Position numbers and translations under genes: made by a program. Shown in pieces: positions 53,944 to 63,013 of a stretch of 64,000 nucleotides of DNA (position 1 is the first letter of the stretch; every line of letters begins with the position of its first letter). This DNA comes from Nonomuraea zeae. Lineage in GTDB: Bacteria > Actinomycetota > Actinomycetes > Streptosporangiales > Streptosporangiaceae. The notes under the pieces are model-generated. The model did not search any database, was not told the origin of the DNA, and saw only the letters and a list, made by a program, of their open reading frames with translations. The stretch covers positions 1-64,000 of the forward strand of contig NZ_VCKX01000013.1 in NCBI RefSeq assembly GCF_005889725.1, read 5' to 3'.

Positions 53944-53991
53944 GATCGTCCCTCCTTCTCTGCCCGGCGCGATATTTCGTTACATTCGCGA

Positions 53992-54009
53992 TAGTATCAT
54001 TCGATACTA
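53992..54009 (-). promoter_or_regulatory. MarR operator, copy 2
   Basis: TAGTATC-ATTC-GATACTA has perfect 7-bp arms and lies about 50 bp upstream of the nitroreductase ATG. It shares the GATAC arm with the marR upstream site. Confidence 0.7.
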
Positions 54010-54193
54010 ATTTACGTCCATCGGGAAGTGTGTGGGGCGAGGTTGGCGATCGCTCTGTCAAGGGGTGACACGCATGCCGTTCAGTATCCGGCGTGCTCAC
54101 GCTGCGTAGCGGCCCGCCACGCGGCACCACATCGGGGCCGACGGCACGAACCGGAGGCCCCGGCCACGCCCGCCGGGAGCTCGTCGCAACAGC

Positions 54194-55675
54194 TCAGAAG
54201 GGAAACTCGCGGTCCTGGTCGCGGACGGTGACCCACTGCAGCTCGCTGAACTCCTCGGCGGCGAACCCCAGCCCGAACCGGCCCCACCCGCTGTCCTTGA
54301 CCCCGCCGAACGGCATGTGCGGCTCGTCGTTGACCGGCTGGTCGTTGACGTGCACGATCCCGACCTCCAGCAGGGAGGCCAGTTTCAGCCCGTACCGGGG
54401 GTCGCCGGTGATGATCGAGGCGGCCAGGCCCAGGTCCGAGGCGTTCGCGCGGGCCACCGCCTCCTCGGCGGAGTCCACGGCCTCCACCACCACGACCGGC
54501 CCGAACGTCTCGCCGTGCGCGATCTCGGCCTCATCCGGTACGTCGGTCAGCACGGTCGCCGGGTAGCACGGCGGCCGGGGCACGCCGCCGGCCAGCACCC
54601 GGGAGCCGAGCTCGACGGCCTCGTTGACCCGGCGGTCCAGCAGCGCCAGCGCCCACTCGTTGATCACCGGGCCGACCACGGTGGCCGGGTCGCGCGGGTC
54701 GCCGGTGGGCAGCGTGGCCACCCTGGCGGCGAACCGCTCGGTGAACTCGGCGGCCAGCGGCCGCTCCACGTAGATCCGCCGGACGCACATGCACACCTGG
54801 CCCTGGTGCACGAAGGCGCCGTAGGCCGCGGCCTGCACCGCGTACCCGAGGTCGGCGTCGCGGGTGACGATGAGCGGGTTCTGGCCGCTGAGCTGGAGCA
54901 CCACGCGCTTGAGATGCCGGCCCGCCTTCTCGGCCAGGCGCCGGCCGGTCGGCGTGGAGCCGGTGAAGTTGATCCGCTTGACCAGCGGGCTGGCCAGCAT
55001 CGCGTCGGCGATCCCGCCGGCCTCGCCGGGGGCGTGCGTGACCATGTTGAGCGCGCCGGCCGGCAGCCCGGCCTCGTGCAGGACCTCCGCCCACAGGGCG
55101 CCGCCGGTGTAGGGCGCCTCCTCGGAGGGTTTCAGCACCACGGTGTTGCCGAGGGCGAGCGGCCCGACGATTCCCCGGCCGGACAGGGTGAGTGAGGCGT
55201 TCCACGGCGCGATCGCGCCGACCACGCCCACCGGGCGGCGGATCGCCATCGCCTGGGTGCCCTCGACGTCGGACGGCAGCAGGCTGCCGGTCGGCTGGTA
55301 GGCGAGCTGGGCGGCCTGGCGGAGCAGCTTGAGGGCGAAGACCACCTGGACCTCGCCGAAGTGGCGTCCGCACCCGGTCTCGGCGGCCAGGGCGTCGAGG
55401 ACCTCGCCGCGCCGGCCATCCAGGATGTCGGCCGCGCGCAGGAACACCTGCTGGCGCAGCCAGGGCGACCGCGTGGACCAGCCGGGGAACGCCTCGTGCG
55501 CGGCGGTGATCGCCCGGTGCGCGTCGTCGGCGTCGCCGGCGGCCACCTCGCCGAGCACCTCGCCGGACCACGGAGAGTGATTGGGGTAGCAGCGACCGGA
55601 GCCGGCGGCCGCCCACTCGCCGCCGATGAAGTTCCCGGCCCGCGACTTCCGCCAGGCGCTCTCCGCTCCGGCCAT
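54194..55675 (-). CDS. Aldehyde dehydrogenase, benzaldehyde/vanillin type
   Basis: The 493-residue NAD(P)+ aldehyde dehydrogenase has cofactor loop FTGSTPTGRRLAEKAG, catalytic Cys in HQGQVCMCVRR and C-terminal FGPVVVV/PFGGVKDSGWGRFG. Where almost all relatives read LELGGK, this reads LQLSGQ (about residue 262), so the general-base Glu is Gln. It may deacylate slowly or use another Glu. It is divergent from an iclR gene and faces an aryl-alcohol dehydrogenase locus, so an aromatic aldehyde is the likely substrate. Confidence 0.9.
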   Translation of the reverse strand: MAGAESAWRKSRAGNFIGGEWAAAGSGRCYPNHSPWSGEVLGEVAAGDADDAHRAITAAHEAFPGWSTRSPWLRQQVFLRAADILDGRRGEVLDALAAETGCGRHFGEVQVVFALKLLRQAAQLAYQPTGSLLPSDVEGTQAMAIRRPVGVVGAIAPWNASLTLSGRGIVGPLALGNTVVLKPSEEAPYTGGALWAEVLHEAGLPAGALNMVTHAPGEAGGIADAMLASPLVKRINFTGSTPTGRRLAEKAGRHLKRVVLQLSGQNPLIVTRDADLGYAVQAAAYGAFVHQGQVCMCVRRIYVERPLAAEFTERFAARVATLPTGDPRDPATVVGPVINEWALALLDRRVNEAVELGSRVLAGGVPRPPCYPATVLTDVPDEAEIAHGETFGPVVVVEAVDSAEEAVARANASDLGLAASIITGDPRYGLKLASLLEVGIVHVNDQPVNDEPHMPFGGVKDSGWGRFGLGFAAEEFSELQWVTVRDQDREFPF

Positions 55676-55776
55676 ATGACTTGATCCTCTCGCTCACATC
55701 GACCGGTAGGGCGACACGGCCGGACACCGGCCACTCGGCAGTCGGAGTATTCGGATAGCTAGAACTGTAAGACCAT

Positions 55777-56628
55777 ATGCTGACCATTGTGACCGATGAG
55801 GAACCCGCCCAGCGGCGTGGCCGCGTCCCGGCAGACGCCCCCGCGTCCCACTCGGTGTCCCTGGAGCGGGGGCTGAGCATCCTCGACGCGTTCACCGGCA
55901 ACCGCTCGGTGCTGGGGATCGCCGACCTGGCCAGGGCGGTGGGCCTGAACAAGAGCACCACCCACCGGTACGTCGCCACGCTGACCTCCCTGCGCTACCT
56001 GCAGCAGGACCCGGAGACGAAGAAGTACTTCCTCGGCCCGCGCGCCGTGGACCTGGGGTTCGCGGCGATCGACTCGATGGAGCTCACCCGGGTCACCGGG
56101 CCGCTGCTGCAGGCGCTGGCCGACGAGACCGGGTTCACGGCCAGCGTGGCGGTGTGCGACGGGCCCGACGTCGTCTACGTGGACCGCCGGCGCAGCAACC
56201 GGCGCAGCGCCCTGGCCATGGACCTCAACCTGCACGTCGGCTCCCGGCTGCCGGCCTACTGCACCTCGATGGGCAAGGTGCTGCTGGCCTACCGGGACCC
56301 GGCGGCGCTGCGGCAGATCCTGGACCACACCGACATGGCCCGCCGCGGGCCCAAGACCATCACCAACCGGGAGCAACTGCTGGCCGCGCTGGCCAAGGTG
56401 CGCCAGAGCGGGGTGGCGGTCAACGACGAGGAGCTCGCCCCGGGCCTGCGCTCGTTCTCCGCGCCGGTGCGTGACCGGTCCGGCGAGGTGGTGGCCGCGA
56501 TCAACGTCGCGGTGTACCTGACGCTGGCGCCGACCACCGTCGAGGCGCTGGCCGGGCGGCTGGAGGCGCCGCTGCGGCGCACCGCCGCGGAGATCTCCCG
56601 GCGCCTCGGCCACCGGCAGCAGCCGTAG
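55777..56628 (+). CDS. IclR-family regulator
   Basis: The 283-residue protein has an N-terminal winged helix (SLERGLSILDAFTGNRSVLG, VGLNKSTTHRYVATL) and a C-terminal IclR effector domain (LPAYCTSMGKVLLAY). It likely controls the divergent aldehyde dehydrogenase gene and the downstream transporter-amidase operon in response to an aromatic acid. An in-frame GTG at 55792 is an alternative start; neither has a clear ribosome site. Confidence 0.92.
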   Translation: MLTIVTDEEPAQRRGRVPADAPASHSVSLERGLSILDAFTGNRSVLGIADLARAVGLNKSTTHRYVATLTSLRYLQQDPETKKYFLGPRAVDLGFAAIDSMELTRVTGPLLQALADETGFTASVAVCDGPDVVYVDRRRSNRRSALAMDLNLHVGSRLPAYCTSMGKVLLAYRDPAALRQILDHTDMARRGPKTITNREQLLAALAKVRQSGVAVNDEELAPGLRSFSAPVRDRSGEVVAAINVAVYLTLAPTTVEALAGRLEAPLRRTAAEISRRLGHRQQP

Positions 56629-56716
56629 CCGAGTCCGCGCGGTCGCCGGCATGGCGTTCCACACCGTGAATTCGCGTTCTACTCACTAGGACGTCCTGTT
56701 GCACGCGTGTTAACGG

Positions 56717-56728
56717 GACCGTACGGTC
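56717..56728 (+). promoter_or_regulatory. GACCGTACGGTC palindrome before the importer operon
   Basis: A perfect 12-bp palindrome lies about 155 bp upstream of the binding-protein start in the 254-bp gap after iclR. It is a candidate IclR operator. Confidence 0.45.
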
Positions 56729-56882
56729 GGGTCACCTTCACGGCATCCTCCAGGCCGGCACCCACACCACGGCCACAAACCGAACGTGCCCGCCCGGCCA
56801 AATCCCAAGTGCACCCCTCTGGTGTCCCGGCAGCGCGCTTCGCCATGCCTGCAGGACACTGCTCGGCATAAGGAGTCCTCGC

Positions 56883-58190
56883 GTGAGCGACGCTTCCCCC
56901 GGCGGTATGAACCGCCGTTCCTTCCTCAGCGCGGTCGGCCTGGGCGCCGCCGCGGTCGGCGGCGCCCCGCTGCTGAGCGCCTGTGGCGGCCTCAAGGGCA
57001 CCGGCGCATCGTCCTCCGACGTCCTGAAGATCGGGTACGTCAGCCCGCAGACCGGCGCGCTGGCCGGCTTCGCCACCGCCGACAACTTCGTGGTCAAGCA
57101 GATCACCGAGGCGCTGCGGGGCGGCTTCACCGCCGGCGGGAAGAAGCGCACCGTCGAGATCATCGTCAAGGACACCCAGTCCAACCCGAACCGGGCCACC
57201 GAGGTCACCCGCCAGCTGATCAACAGCGACAAGGTGGACCTCATCGTCGGCTCCTCCACCCCGGACACCACCAACCCGGTGGCCGACCAGTGCGAGGCCA
57301 ACGGCATCCCGAACGTCACCACGATCGCCCCGTGGGAGGCGTGGTTCCACGGCCGCAACGGCAAGGACGGCGAGGGCTTCAAGTACACGACGCTGTTCTT
57401 CTTCGGCATGCAGGAGTTCGCCGACTGCTTCTTCCCGATGTGGCAGCGGATCGGCGTGGACAACAAGAGCGTCGCGGCGCTGTGGCCCAACGACACCGAC
57501 GCCAACGCCTTCCGCAAGGGGCTCGGCCCGATGATCACCAAGGCCGGCTACGAACTGGTGGACGGCGGCGCCTACCAGGGCGGGGCGACCGACTTCAGCT
57601 CGCAGATCGCCAAGTACAAGTCGTCGGACGCCGAGCTGTTCACCTGCACTCCCATCCCGCCCGACTTCCAGACGTTCTGGAAGCAGGCCAGGCAGCAGGG
57701 CTTCAAGCCGAAGCTGGCCACCGTCGCCAAGGTCATGCTCTTCCCCTCCGAGGCCGAGGCGCTCGGCCCGCTCGCGAGCAACATCGCCACCGACTTCTGG
57801 TGGAGCCCGGCTCACCCGTACAAGTCGGTGCTGGACGGCAAGAGCGCCAAGCAGCTCGCCGACGACTTCGCCGCCTCCTCCGGCAAGCAGTGGACGCAGG
57901 CGCTCGGCTCGGTGTACTCGCTGTTCGAGATCGCCGTACAGGCGTTCAAGAACGCGGCCGACCCCAAGGACCGCGACGACGTGGCCGACAAGCTGCGCAC
58001 CATGAAGCTCAGCTGCATGAGCGGCGACCTGGACTTCACCGCCGGGCCGCAGCCGGGCATCGCGATCCAGCACCCGGTCGGCGGCCAGTGGCGCGAGGGC
58101 ACCAAGTTCCCCTGGGACGTCACCATCGTGGACAACACGGCGAACAAGGCCGTCCCCATCGGGGGCGACCTGCTGCCGACCAGCGCATGA
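56883..58190 (+). CDS. ABC importer substrate-binding lipoprotein (branched-chain amino-acid type)
   Basis: The 435-residue protein has a twin-arginine-like leader (NRRSFLSAVGLGAA) ending in lipobox LLSACGG (Cys near residue 33). A periplasmic-binding type I domain (Peripla_BP_6: IGYVSPQTGALAGFA ... NPVADQCEANGIPNVT ... AALWPNDTDANAFRKG) follows. It captures the substrate outside the cell for the permeases downstream. With an amidase and aryl-alcohol dehydrogenase in the operon, the ligand may be an aromatic amide or acid. Its TGA overlaps the next ATG. Confidence 0.92.
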   Translation: MSDASPGGMNRRSFLSAVGLGAAAVGGAPLLSACGGLKGTGASSSDVLKIGYVSPQTGALAGFATADNFVVKQITEALRGGFTAGGKKRTVEIIVKDTQSNPNRATEVTRQLINSDKVDLIVGSSTPDTTNPVADQCEANGIPNVTTIAPWEAWFHGRNGKDGEGFKYTTLFFFGMQEFADCFFPMWQRIGVDNKSVAALWPNDTDANAFRKGLGPMITKAGYELVDGGAYQGGATDFSSQIAKYKSSDAELFTCTPIPPDFQTFWKQARQQGFKPKLATVAKVMLFPSEAEALGPLASNIATDFWWSPAHPYKSVLDGKSAKQLADDFAASSGKQWTQALGSVYSLFEIAVQAFKNAADPKDRDDVADKLRTMKLSCMSGDLDFTAGPQPGIAIQHPVGGQWREGTKFPWDVTIVDNTANKAVPIGGDLLPTSA

Positions 58191-58945
58191 TGACCGCACC
58201 ACTGCTGCGGCTGGAGAACATCGCCAAGAGCTTCGGCCAGGTGACCGTCGCCAGGGACCTGACGCTCTCGCTGGAGCCGGGTGAGGCACTGGGGATCGTC
58301 GGGCCGAACGGCGCGGGCAAGTCCACGCTGTTCGCCATGATCTCCGGCGACCTGCGCCCGGACGGCGGCGCGGTGTGGCTGGACGGGCGGGACGTCACCG
58401 GCGTCCCGCCGCACGCCCGCACCCGCGACGGCATCGGCCGCACCTATCAGGTGCCGCGGCCGTTCACCCACCTCACCGTGTTCGAGAACGTGCTGGTGTG
58501 CGCGCACCAGGGCGCCGGGCTGCACGGCAGGGAAGCCTGGTCGCAGGCCATGGACGTGCTGGAGCGCACCGGCCTGGCCGGGCTGGCCAACACCGCCGCC
58601 GGCCGGCTCACCCTGCTGCAGCGCAAGCGGCTGGAGGTGGCCCGCGCGCTCGGCACCCGGCCCAGGCTGCTGCTGCTCGACGAGGTCGCCGGCGGGCTCA
58701 CCGAGCCCGAGGTGGCCGAGCTGGTCGAGGTGATCAGGCGGCTGCACGCCGACGGGCTCGGCATCGTGTGGATCGAGCACGTGGTGCACGCGCTGGTGAA
58801 GACCGTCGGCCGGATGGTCTGCCTGGCCGGCGGCGACGTGGTGGCCGACGGCGAGCCGGTCGCGGTGCTCGCGGACCCGAAAGTACGCGAGCTGTACCTG
58901 GGCGCCGGGCCGGAGACGGGCCTGACCGGGGAGGACGGATCGTGA
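58187..58945 (+). CDS. ABC importer ATPase, LivG type
   Basis: The 252-residue ATPase has Walker A GPNGAGKST and Walker B LLLLDEVAGGL. Its signature is degenerate (LTLLQRKRLE instead of LSGGQ), as in many LivG proteins. It overlaps the binding-protein stop and, by GTGA, the livF start. It energises the two permeases with LivF. Confidence 0.92.
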   Translation: MMTAPLLRLENIAKSFGQVTVARDLTLSLEPGEALGIVGPNGAGKSTLFAMISGDLRPDGGAVWLDGRDVTGVPPHARTRDGIGRTYQVPRPFTHLTVFENVLVCAHQGAGLHGREAWSQAMDVLERTGLAGLANTAAGRLTLLQRKRLEVARALGTRPRLLLLDEVAGGLTEPEVAELVEVIRRLHADGLGIVWIEHVVHALVKTVGRMVCLAGGDVVADGEPVAVLADPKVRELYLGAGPETGLTGEDGS

Positions 58946-59748
58946 CGCTGCTGTCGGTCCGCGACCTCACCGTCCACCACGGCCTGCTGCGCGCGGTGGA
59001 CGGGCTCAGCCTGGAGGTGGAGCCGGGCGAGGTGCTGGCGATCATCGGTGCCAACGGCGCCGGCAAGTCCACGCTGCTGCGTGCCCTGGCCGGGCTCAAC
59101 CTGCCCACGTCGGGGACCGTCCACCTCGGGGGCCGCGACATCACCCGCTTCCCCGCGCACAAGCGCACCTCGGCGGGGATCGCGCTGGTGCCGGAAGGCC
59201 GGCGGCTGTTCCGCTCCCTCACCGTGGAGGAGAACCTGCTCACCGGCGCGTACCGCAAGCGCCCCGGCCCCTGGTCGGTGGAGCGGGTCTACGAGCTGTT
59301 CCCGTGGATGACCGAGCGGCGGCGGCAGAACGCGGCGCAGCTGTCCGGCGGCGAGCAGCAGGCGGTGGCCATCGGCCGCGCGCTGCTGTCCAACCCCGAC
59401 CTGCTGCTCGTCGACGAGCTGTCGCTGGGCCTGGCGCCGGTGGTGGTGCGCCGCATCTACCAGGTGCTGCCGGAGATCGTCGCGGCCGGGACCACCGCGC
59501 TCATCGTCGAGCAGGACGTCTCGCAGGCCCTGCGGGTCGCCGACCGGGTGCACTGCCTGCTGGAGGGCCGCTCGGTGCTGGCCGGCCGGCCCGCCGAGCT
59601 GACCGCCGAGCAGGTCGGCCACGCCTACTTCGGCATCGGCGACACGGTACAGGACGGTGCCGCGAAGGACGCCGCGAAGGACGGCGTGGTGCGGGACGGT
59701 GCCGCGAAGGACGGCGCGCTGAAAGACATGGAAGAAGGTCGGCACTGA
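58942..59748 (+). CDS. ABC importer ATPase, LivF type
   Basis: The 268-residue ATPase has Walker A GANGAGKST, signature LSGGEQQ and Walker B LLLVDELSLGLAP. After the usual end (about residue 232) it carries a 30-residue charged tail built of repeated DGAAKD-like units. GTG start overlapping the upstream TGA. Confidence 0.92.
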   Translation: MTLLSVRDLTVHHGLLRAVDGLSLEVEPGEVLAIIGANGAGKSTLLRALAGLNLPTSGTVHLGGRDITRFPAHKRTSAGIALVPEGRRLFRSLTVEENLLTGAYRKRPGPWSVERVYELFPWMTERRRQNAAQLSGGEQQAVAIGRALLSNPDLLLVDELSLGLAPVVVRRIYQVLPEIVAAGTTALIVEQDVSQALRVADRVHCLLEGRSVLAGRPAELTAEQVGHAYFGIGDTVQDGAAKDAAKDGVVRDGAAKDGALKDMEEGRH

Positions 59749-59749
59749 C

Positions 59750-60616
59750 ATGCAATGGTTCAACGCGGTCGTCCAGGGACTGCTGCTCGGCGGCCTGTAC
59801 GCGCTGTTCGCGACCGGCCTGTCACTGATGTTCGGCGTGATGCGGATCGTCAACCTCGGCCACGGCGACCTGGCCGTCGTCGCCTCGTTCCTGGCCCTCG
59901 CCCTGGTCGGCGGCACCGGGCTGCCGCTGTGGGTGGTCATCGTGGTGACCGTGCCGTTGTTCGCGGTGCTCGGCTACCTGACCCAGCGAGTGCTGCTGCA
60001 GCGCAGCCTGAGCTCCGGGCCGCTCGCCACCCTGCTGGTCACGTTCGGGCTGTCCATCGTGCTGCAGAACCTGCTGCTGGAGCTGTTCTCCGCCGACACC
60101 CGCACCCTGGACGGGGGCTCGTTCGCCACCGCCTCGTTCTGGCTGGCCGGCTCCGTCTCGGTGGGCTGGCTGCCGCTGGCCACGTTCGTGCTGGCCTGCG
60201 CCGTGCTGGCCGGCATCCAGATGTTCCTGTCCCGCACCGGGCTGGGCCGCATGCTGCGCGCCTCCTCCGACGACCGGGAGACCGCGAACCTGGTGGGCGC
60301 CGACAGCCGGCACGTGTACGGGGTGGCCACCGCCATCGCCTTCGCCACGGTGGCGCTGGCCGGGCTGATGTTCGCGATGCGTTCGTCGTTCGACCCGGCC
60401 ATCGGCCCGTCCCGGCTGATCTTCGCGTTCGAGGCGGTCGTCATCGGCGGCCTCGGCTCGCTGTGGGGGACCCTGCTGGGCGGCATGGTGCTGGGCGTCA
60501 CCCAGTCGCTCGGCGCGCAGATCGACCCGGCGATGACGCTGCTCGCCGGCCACCTCGTCTTCCTCGCCGTGCTGGCCTTCCGGCCGCAGGGCCTGCTCGC
60601 GGGACGGACCGCATGA
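59750..60616 (+). CDS. ABC importer permease, LivH type
   Basis: The 288-residue inner-membrane permease has about eight helices and the family motifs GLYALFATGLSLMFGVMRIV near the start and EAVVIGGLGSLWGTLLGG near residue 230. It starts one base after the livF stop and overlaps livM by ATGA. Confidence 0.93.
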   Translation: MQWFNAVVQGLLLGGLYALFATGLSLMFGVMRIVNLGHGDLAVVASFLALALVGGTGLPLWVVIVVTVPLFAVLGYLTQRVLLQRSLSSGPLATLLVTFGLSIVLQNLLLELFSADTRTLDGGSFATASFWLAGSVSVGWLPLATFVLACAVLAGIQMFLSRTGLGRMLRASSDDRETANLVGADSRHVYGVATAIAFATVALAGLMFAMRSSFDPAIGPSRLIFAFEAVVIGGLGSLWGTLLGGMVLGVTQSLGAQIDPAMTLLAGHLVFLAVLAFRPQGLLAGRTA

Positions 60617-61641
60617 CCCTCTCTCACCTGCTGACCGACCGGGCGGCGGCCGCCCTGGACGTTCGCCGTGCCGCCCGTACCTCCAAGGTGTCGGGTGGAG
60701 CGCTCCTCGCCGTCGTGGTGGTGCTCGGTGCGCTGCCGTACGTGGTGTTCAGCGACGTCACCGACACGCTCGTCAACCTGTTCGTGCTGGTCGCGCTGGC
60801 GAGCATGTGGAACCTGCTGGCCGGGTTCGGCGGCCTGGTCTCGGTGGGCCAGCAGGCCTTCGTCGGGATCGGCGCCTACAGCGTGATCGCGCTGGCCGAC
60901 GCGGGGGTCCAGCCGTACCTGGCGGTGCCGCTGGCCGCGCTCACCTGCGCGGTGTTCGCGGTGCCCACCTCGTGGCTGGCGTTCCGGCTGCGCGGCGACT
61001 ACTTCGCCGTCGGGACCTGGGTGATCGCCGAGGTGTACCGGCTGCTGGTGGTGCGGGTCGACGCCCTGGGCGGAGCCAGCGGCAAGGGCCTGGCCGGGCT
61101 GTCCGGCCTGGACCCCGCGCTGCGCGGCGCGCTGACGTACTGGGTGGCGCTCGCGCTGGCGCTGGCCACGGTCGGCGGCTGCTACCTGCTGCTGCGCGGC
61201 CGGCTGGGGCTGTCGCTGATGGCGGTGCGCGACGAGGAGACCGCCGCGAGCGCCGCCGGCATCGACGTGACCCGGGCCAAGCGGATCGTGTACCTGGTGT
61301 CGGCCGCGGGGTGCGGCGCGGCGGGCGGGGTGATCACGATCAGCTCGCTCAGCGTCAATCCGGACGCGATCTTCAACGTGCAGTGGTCGGCGTACATGAT
61401 CTTCATCGTGCTGATCGGCGGCATCGGGTTCGTCGAGGGGCCGCTGGTGGGCGCGATTGCGTTCTTCGCGCTGCAGCAGCTGCTGGCCGACTTCGGCTCC
61501 TGGTACCTGGTGATCCTGGGTGCCGTCGGCATCGCGACCGCGCTCTGGCTGCCGGGCGGGCTGTGGGGGCTGGCGCGGGACCGTACCGGGCTCAGCCTGT
61601 TCCCGGTCGGCTATTTCGTACGGGGCACCGATGCCCGCTGA
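60613..61641 (+). CDS. ABC importer permease, LivM type
   Basis: The 342-residue permease has eight to nine helices with the LivM signatures NLLAGFGGLVSVGQQAFVGI and MAVRDEETAASAAGIDVTRA. The N-terminal 30 residues are a charged cytoplasmic lead. It overlaps the amidase start by 11 bp, so import and amide cleavage are co-expressed. Confidence 0.93.
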   Translation: MTLSHLLTDRAAAALDVRRAARTSKVSGGALLAVVVVLGALPYVVFSDVTDTLVNLFVLVALASMWNLLAGFGGLVSVGQQAFVGIGAYSVIALADAGVQPYLAVPLAALTCAVFAVPTSWLAFRLRGDYFAVGTWVIAEVYRLLVVRVDALGGASGKGLAGLSGLDPALRGALTYWVALALALATVGGCYLLLRGRLGLSLMAVRDEETAASAAGIDVTRAKRIVYLVSAAGCGAAGGVITISSLSVNPDAIFNVQWSAYMIFIVLIGGIGFVEGPLVGAIAFFALQQLLADFGSWYLVILGAVGIATALWLPGGLWGLARDRTGLSLFPVGYFVRGTDAR

Positions 61642-63013
61642 ACCCGCGACCGAGACGGCCACCGCGGCCTCGGCGGCCATCGCCCGCGGCGAGCTGTCAC
61701 CGGTCGAGCTGACCGAGCACCTGCTGGCCCGGATCGCCGCGACCGAGCCCGCGCTGCACGCCTACGCCACCGTCACCGCCGAGGCCGCGCTCGCCCGCGC
61801 GAAGGCCCTTGCCGGCGAACCGGCCCGCGGCCCGCTGCACGGCGTCCCGATCGGGATCAAGGATCTGATCGACACGGCCGGCGTGCCCACCAGTTACGGC
61901 TCGCCCCGGTTCGTCGGGCACGTGCCGGGCCGGGACGCGACGGCGGTGGCCCGGCTGCTGGACGCCGGGACGGTGATCCTCGGCAAGCACACCACGCACG
62001 AGCTGGCCTGGGGCGGCCGTACCGACAGCGCGTTCTTCGGCCCGACGCACAATCCGTACCGGCTCGGCCACATCCCCGGCGGGTCGTCCGGCGGGTCGGC
62101 GGCCTCGGTCGCCGCCGGCAGCTCGCTGGGCGGCCTCGGCTCGGACACGGCCGGCAGCGTGCGCATCCCCGCCGCGCTGAGCGGCTGCGTCGGTCTCAAG
62201 CCGAGCCGCGGCCGGATCCCGCTGGACGGCGTGCTGCCGCTGGCCCCGTCGCTGGACCACCTCGGGGTGCTGGCCCGTACCGTGGACGACGCGGCGCTGC
62301 TCATGAGCGGGCTCGCCGCCCCCGTCCAGGACCAGCCGCCGCGGCGGCCACGGGTGGGCTGGCTGGGCGGCTGGTTCGGCGCGGTGCTCGCCCCGGAGGT
62401 GCGCGCGGTGCTCGCCGCCGTGCGGGCCCGGCTGGAGGACGCCGGGGTCGCCGTCGTGGACGTCGCCGTGCCGGACGAGCCGCTGATGCCGGAGGCGCCG
62501 CTGGCCCGGATAGTACGCGAGGCCGGCGCCTTTCACCGGGCGGCTTTCCAGGCCGACCCGGCGCTGTTCGGGGCGGACATCGCCGAGCTGATGCGGCTGC
62601 CCGCGCCGCCCGCCGGGCAGGCCGAGCGGCAGGAGGCCGCGCTGGGCCGGATCGTCGGCGCGCTGCGCTCCGCGCTGGACGACTGCGACGTGCTGGCCTG
62701 CGCCACCGTGCCGGTGACGGCGCCGCCCGTCGGCGCGGGCACCGTCATGGTGGACGGCCGCGAGTGGCCGGTCGAGCTGATGCTGACCCGGCTGACCGCG
62801 CCGTTCAACGCGGCCGGGTTGCCCGCGATCTCGGTGCCGGTGGCCCTGGCCGGCGGCCTGCCCGTCGGGCTGCAGCTCGCCGGCGGCCCCATGCGCGACA
62901 CCACCGTGTTGGCGGCGGCCCGCCTCGTCGAACGGTTGACCCCGCCACTTCCGGCCCCCGGCGTCTCCGGGCCCGCCATCCCCGCGGAACGACACGAAGG
63001 AGAGCGGCGATGA
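61631..63013 (+). CDS. Amidase (amidase-signature family)
   Basis: The 460-residue hydrolase has the Ser-cisSer-Lys triad: K77 in IGIKDLID, the cis-Ser in GGSSGGSAAS (about 152) and the nucleophile in DTAGSVRIP (about 176). It would release ammonia or an amine from an amide that enters through the upstream importer. The start at 61631 lies within the end of livM. An ATGA overlap joins it to the dehydrogenase gene. The family also includes GatA, but the context argues for catabolism. Confidence 0.92.
   Translation: MPAEPATETATAASAAIARGELSPVELTEHLLARIAATEPALHAYATVTAEAALARAKALAGEPARGPLHGVPIGIKDLIDTAGVPTSYGSPRFVGHVPGRDATAVARLLDAGTVILGKHTTHELAWGGRTDSAFFGPTHNPYRLGHIPGGSSGGSAASVAAGSSLGGLGSDTAGSVRIPAALSGCVGLKPSRGRIPLDGVLPLAPSLDHLGVLARTVDDAALLMSGLAAPVQDQPPRRPRVGWLGGWFGAVLAPEVRAVLAAVRARLEDAGVAVVDVAVPDEPLMPEAPLARIVREAGAFHRAAFQADPALFGADIAELMRLPAPPAGQAERQEAALGRIVGALRSALDDCDVLACATVPVTAPPVGAGTVMVDGREWPVELMLTRLTAPFNAAGLPAISVPVALAGGLPVGLQLAGGPMRDTTVLAAARLVERLTPPLPAPGVSGPAIPAERHEGERR

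Noticed and set aside
45399-56728. A shared regulator for the TetR operator and GACCGTACGGTC
   Set aside because: Both contain CCGTACGG-like bases, but the arm spacing and flanks differ, and each has its own adjacent regulator gene.
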